Below, piece by piece: positions 6,381 to 7,109 of a stretch of DNA of 7,109 nucleotides. The stretch spans positions 1 through 7,109 of the forward strand of contig DASRJH010000170.1 in the NCBI GenBank assembly GCA_035649575.1. The letters are read 5' to 3'. The notes beneath the pieces are model-generated. The model was given only the letters and a program-made list of their open reading frames with translations. It ran no database searches and was not told the origin of the DNA. The stretch comes from DASVAL01 sp035649575. GTDB taxonomy: Bacteria > Planctomycetota > UBA1135 > UBA2386. Positions within the stretch are counted from its first letter, which is position 1; every line of letters begins with the position of its first letter. Both the position numbers and the translations under genes were made by a program.

Positions 6381-7109
6381 TGCGATCCGACCACCTGCGT
6401 TCCTGGCTCCTCATGGCGCCGCTGCTGCTCGCGGCCTGCGCGACCGACCAGCAGGCCGACGTGGACAGATGGCGCGGCGTGGTCTCGCTCGGCGACCCTC
6501 CGGTTTGGACGCCCGGCACGCCGCTCTCGCTGGCCACGGCCGTGCGTCTCGCGAACGAGCAGAACGAACGGATCGCGATCGCCGGCGAGGACATCGTGCA
6601 GGCCCTGGCCGAGCGCGCGCGCGTCACGTCGAGCTTCCTGCCGCAGGCCGACGTCGAACCGACGCTGATCTACCGCGAGCAGACGAGCTCGGGCATCACG
6701 TTCCTCGACTCGGACTCGCTGCTCGACGTGCCCTTGCACGCACAGTGGAGCCTGTTCGAGGGCTTCCGCAACGCGAACCTCGCGACGGCCGCCGATCTGA
6801 CCGTGGCGCAACGCGAGTCGTTGCTGCTCGACCTGCGCGAGACCGTCGTGCTCGACGTGGTCCAGGCCTACTACCGCGCGCTGCGCGCCGAGGAGCGCGC
6901 TGCCGTGCTCGAACAGTCGCTGGCTTCGCAACAGCAGCGCGTGCGCGAGTTCGCGGCGCGCGAACGCATCGGCACGGGCCGCGCGCTCGATCGGACGCAG
7001 GCCGAGGCGCTGCTGTCGCGCACGATGCTCGAGCTGTTCGACACGAGGAACGAGGCGCGCAGCGGGCGCGTCGCCCTGCGCCTGCTGACGGGCGTCGACG
7101 TCGGCGCGA
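6377..7109 (+). CDS. TolC/OprM-type outer-membrane efflux lipoprotein (3' partial)
   Basis: The frame runs open from the ATG at 6377 through the right edge, giving 244 visible residues. It opens with a lipoprotein signal peptide (RSWLLMAPLLLAAC, acylated Cys21; lipobox LAAC). Residues about 50-92 (LSLATAVRLANEQNERIAIA onward) match the first TolC-family helical repeat, and FLPQADVEPTLIYREQ leads into the first beta-barrel strands. After a second strand region (LHAQWSLFEGFRNANLATAA), long alpha-barrel helices follow, with the typical VVQAYYRALRAEE and IGTGRALDRTQAEALL stretches and RLLTGVDV at the edge. This is roughly the first half of a protein usually 420-500 residues long. It forms the exit duct across the outer membrane for the divergently encoded pump. 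It overlaps the tetR stop (ATGATGA), so it is probably co-expressed with the regulator. Confidence 0.94.
   Translation, partial: MMRSDHLRSWLLMAPLLLAACATDQQADVDRWRGVVSLGDPPVWTPGTPLSLATAVRLANEQNERIAIAGEDIVQALAERARVTSSFLPQADVEPTLIYREQTSSGITFLDSDSLLDVPLHAQWSLFEGFRNANLATAADLTVAQRESLLLDLRETVVLDVVQAYYRALRAEERAAVLEQSLASQQQRVREFAARERIGTGRALDRTQAEALLSRTMLELFDTRNEARSGRVALRLLTGVDVGA

Noticed and set aside
6107..6931. Minus-strand 274-codon frame at the right side
   Set aside because: It is antisense to tetR and to the outer-membrane factor, whose own frame has a lipobox, a strong ribosome site and TolC-family repeats.

Overview
The window is GC-rich (about two thirds G+C by eye), densely coding DNA, with strong G/C preference at third codon positions and three GTG start codons. 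Two lipoprotein signal peptides, an outer-membrane efflux factor and an RND permease point to a Gram-negative (diderm) bacterium. The sequence does not fix the phylum. A high-GC environmental lineage such as Myxococcota, Planctomycetota or a relative would fit, but that is a guess.

Layout. On the + strand, bases 2-784 hold the catalytic C-terminal part of a sensor histidine kinase that enters from the left edge. Thirty bases later comes a small stand-alone SET-domain protein (815-1234). This meets a minus-strand operon tail to tail, with only 9 bp between the two stop codons. The minus-strand operon (read 5721 to 1244) encodes a lipoprotein periplasmic adaptor and an RND permease of the hydrophobe/amphiphile (HAE1, AcrB-like) type; the two genes overlap by 4 bp. 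An 83-bp divergent intergenic region (5722-5804) carries an imperfect palindrome that looks like a TetR operator. To its right, on the + strand, lie a TetR-family regulator (5805-6380) and, overlapping it by 4 bp, a TolC/OprM-type outer-membrane lipoprotein (6377 to beyond 7109). The last gene is cut by the right edge.

How the genes work together. Adaptor, permease and outer-membrane factor make a complete tripartite efflux pump. They are split over two divergent operons whose shared control region lies next to the tetR gene. The simplest model is that the TetR protein binds the palindrome and represses both arms, including itself, until a ligand releases it. The histidine kinase and SET protein form a separate + strand unit with no visible link to the pump.

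I found no mobile element, CRISPR array, tRNA or rRNA gene, and no stretch over 300 bases without a gene. Most content is a familiar efflux module. The points worth a second look are the operator, a long cytoplasmic-loop insertion in the permease, a divergent adaptor hairpin tip, and the bacterial SET protein.
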